A stretch of DNA of 6,229 nt, from positions 1 to 6,229 of the forward strand of contig DVGE01000007.1 of NCBI GenBank assembly GCA_018712885.1, given 5' to 3'. This document shows positions 5,301 through 6,229 of this stretch, in pieces. This stretch comes from Candidatus Pullichristensenella stercoripullorum. GTDB lineage: Bacteria; Bacillota; Clostridia; Christensenellales; Aristaeellaceae. Both the position numbers and the translations under genes were made by a program. The notes beneath the pieces were generated by a model. That model saw nothing but the letters and a program-made list of their open reading frames with translations. It made no database searches and was not told the DNA's origin. The number at the start of each line of letters is the position of its first letter. Position 1 is the stretch's first letter.

Positions 5301-6229
5301 TCCACCGCGATGAGGTAATAGTAGAGGGGCTGGCCGCCGTGCTGGAGATCGACGTCGCACTGGCTGTACTTCTCCGAAAGGGCGGCGAGCAGCATTTGCG
5401 CGTCCTCCTCGGTGACGTCCTCGCCGTAGTAGATGGTGATAAGGCTCTTGTCCTCGGTGACCATCTCTTCGGTGAGCTGTTCGGCGACTTCGCGCACGTC
5501 GTGGCCGAGGTGGTGGAGCTTGTTGTCGATCAGGCCCATGATGTCGCCGGCGTGGATGTCGTGGCCGTCGAACACCGTATCGCGCACGGCGTAGGTGATG
5601 GAGGCGGTATGGACGTTCTCGGCCGCCTCGATCATGGCGGCGCGGTTTTCCTCCACGCCCAGTTCCGGATCGAAGGCCAGCGCCGCGGAGATGCCCATGG
5701 GCACGGACTTGGTGGGCAGCACCACCACGTTGCGCTCCGTTTCCAGTTCCGCCGCCTGCTGCGCGGCGAGGATGATGTTGGTGTTGTTGGGCAGCACGAA
5801 GACATTTTTGGCGTGCGTCTTTTCGATGGCCTCGTAAAGATCCTCGATGGAGGGGTTCATGGTCTGGCCGCCATCGACGATCTGATCGACGTTGAGTTCC
5901 TTGAAGATGTCGACGATGCCGTTGCCCAACGCCACGCAGACGATGCCGTAGGGCTTCTGCTTCGCCGCTTCCTCGGCGGCGAGCTTGGCCATGCGCTCGC
6001 GGTGTTCCTCGAACATGTTGTCGATCTTGATGGCGTCCAGTTCGCCCAGCTCCAGCGCGTATTGCAGCGCCTTGCCGGGGTCGTTGGTGTGTACGTGTAC
6101 CTTGACCACGGAGAGGTCGGAAATGACCAGCACACAGTCGCCCAGCTTTTCCAGGCGCTTGCGCAGGCGCACCACGTCGCTGTCGCGCATCTCCGGGCGC
6201 GGGTGGGAGACGATGAACTCCGTACAATA
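5297..6229 (-). CDS. fakA: Fatty acid kinase catalytic subunit FakA (YloV/DAK2 family), 5' part outside window
   Basis: C-terminal 310 residues of FakA, the ATP-binding subunit that phosphorylates fatty acids held by FakB (DegV family) to acyl phosphates for phospholipid synthesis through PlsX/PlsY. The N-terminal DhaL-like kinase domain lies beyond the right edge; the frame is open to base 6229 and begins with YCTEF. That cysteine (fragment residue 2) and the HVHTNDPG motif (H45, H47) fit the cysteine plus two histidines reported, as I recall, as the zinc site of the FakA middle domain. The C-terminal domain shows GGQTMNPS (120-127) and LPNNTNI (146-152), both hallmarks of the YloV family, and ends in YYYLIAVE. 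Internal ATG 6190 is not a start, because homologous sequence continues upstream of it. In Bacillus subtilis yloV is followed by sdaAB, sdaAA and recG; here recG follows directly with a 4-bp overlap. Confidence 0.95.
   Translation of the reverse strand, partial: YCTEFIVSHPRPEMRDSDVVRLRKRLEKLGDCVLVISDLSVVKVHVHTNDPGKALQYALELGELDAIKIDNMFEEHRERMAKLAAEEAAKQKPYGIVCVALGNGIVDIFKELNVDQIVDGGQTMNPSIEDLYEAIEKTHAKNVFVLPNNTNIILAAQQAAELETERNVVVLPTKSVPMGISAALAFDPELGVEENRAAMIEAAENVHTASITYAVRDTVFDGHDIHAGDIMGLIDNKLHHLGHDVREVAEQLTEEMVTEDKSLITIYYGEDVTEEDAQMLLAALSEKYSQCDVDLQHGGQPLYYYLIAVE

Noticed and set aside
3414..5318. Long plus-strand open frames opposite recG
   Set aside because: They are antisense to conserved helicase motifs and have shadow-like alanine/arginine/histidine-rich composition.
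3303..6227. A single 974-codon open frame on the minus strand spanning both recG and the fakA region
   Set aside because: Only the last 665 codons encode RecG. The upstream part is arginine/proline-rich out-of-frame reading of fakA, whose own frame encodes clear FakA motifs. The missing stops are a GC-content effect.

Overview
The window looks like chromosomal DNA from an endospore-forming member of the Clostridia with a GC-rich genome. Two alpha/beta-type small acid-soluble spore proteins establish sporulation. Strong AGGAGG-like ribosome binding sites, TTGACA/TATAAT-type promoters, and a fakA-recG pair related to the Bacillus yloV-recG region all fit Firmicutes. I cannot name a genus from the sequence. 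All genes are on the minus strand except one small antitoxin-like gene.

Layout from left to right: (1) 1-400, minus, an ECF-type RNA polymerase sigma factor whose 3' end lies beyond the left edge. It has a candidate ECF promoter of its own, so it may be autoregulated. (2) 401-670, a divergent intergenic region with that promoter, a perfect 12-bp palindrome, and a near-consensus housekeeping promoter firing rightward. (3) 671-880, plus, an orphan BrnA-family (ribbon-helix-helix) antitoxin-like protein, closed by a hairpin terminator at 896-927. (4) 934-1497, minus, a phosphoribosyltransferase of the adenine phosphoribosyltransferase-like type. (5) 1561-2655, minus, a sugar-kinase-like phosphotransferase resembling N-acetylhexosamine 1-kinases. 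Each of these two metabolic genes has a convincing sigma-A promoter, and the -35 box of the downstream gene contains the stop codon of the upstream one. (6) 2768-3211, minus, two tandem spore-protein genes with a terminator behind them and a candidate forespore promoter in front. (7) 3303-5300, minus, recG, and (8) 5297-6229, minus, the 3' part of fakA. These two overlap by 4 bp (ATGA) and are probably translationally coupled.

Functionally the window is mostly housekeeping: fatty acid phosphorylation (fakA), replication-fork rescue (recG), spore DNA protection (two ssp genes), sugar phosphorylation and nucleobase salvage. The accessory-looking part is the left 900 bases, where an ECF sigma gene and an orphan antitoxin gene diverge from an AT-richer intergenic region. 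I see no mobile element, CRISPR array, RNA gene or clearly new multi-gene system. The points most worth following up are regulatory: the ECF promoter with its palindrome, the possible N-terminal extension of the antitoxin, and an inverted repeat that could hide the first spore gene's ribosome binding site in read-through transcripts from recG.
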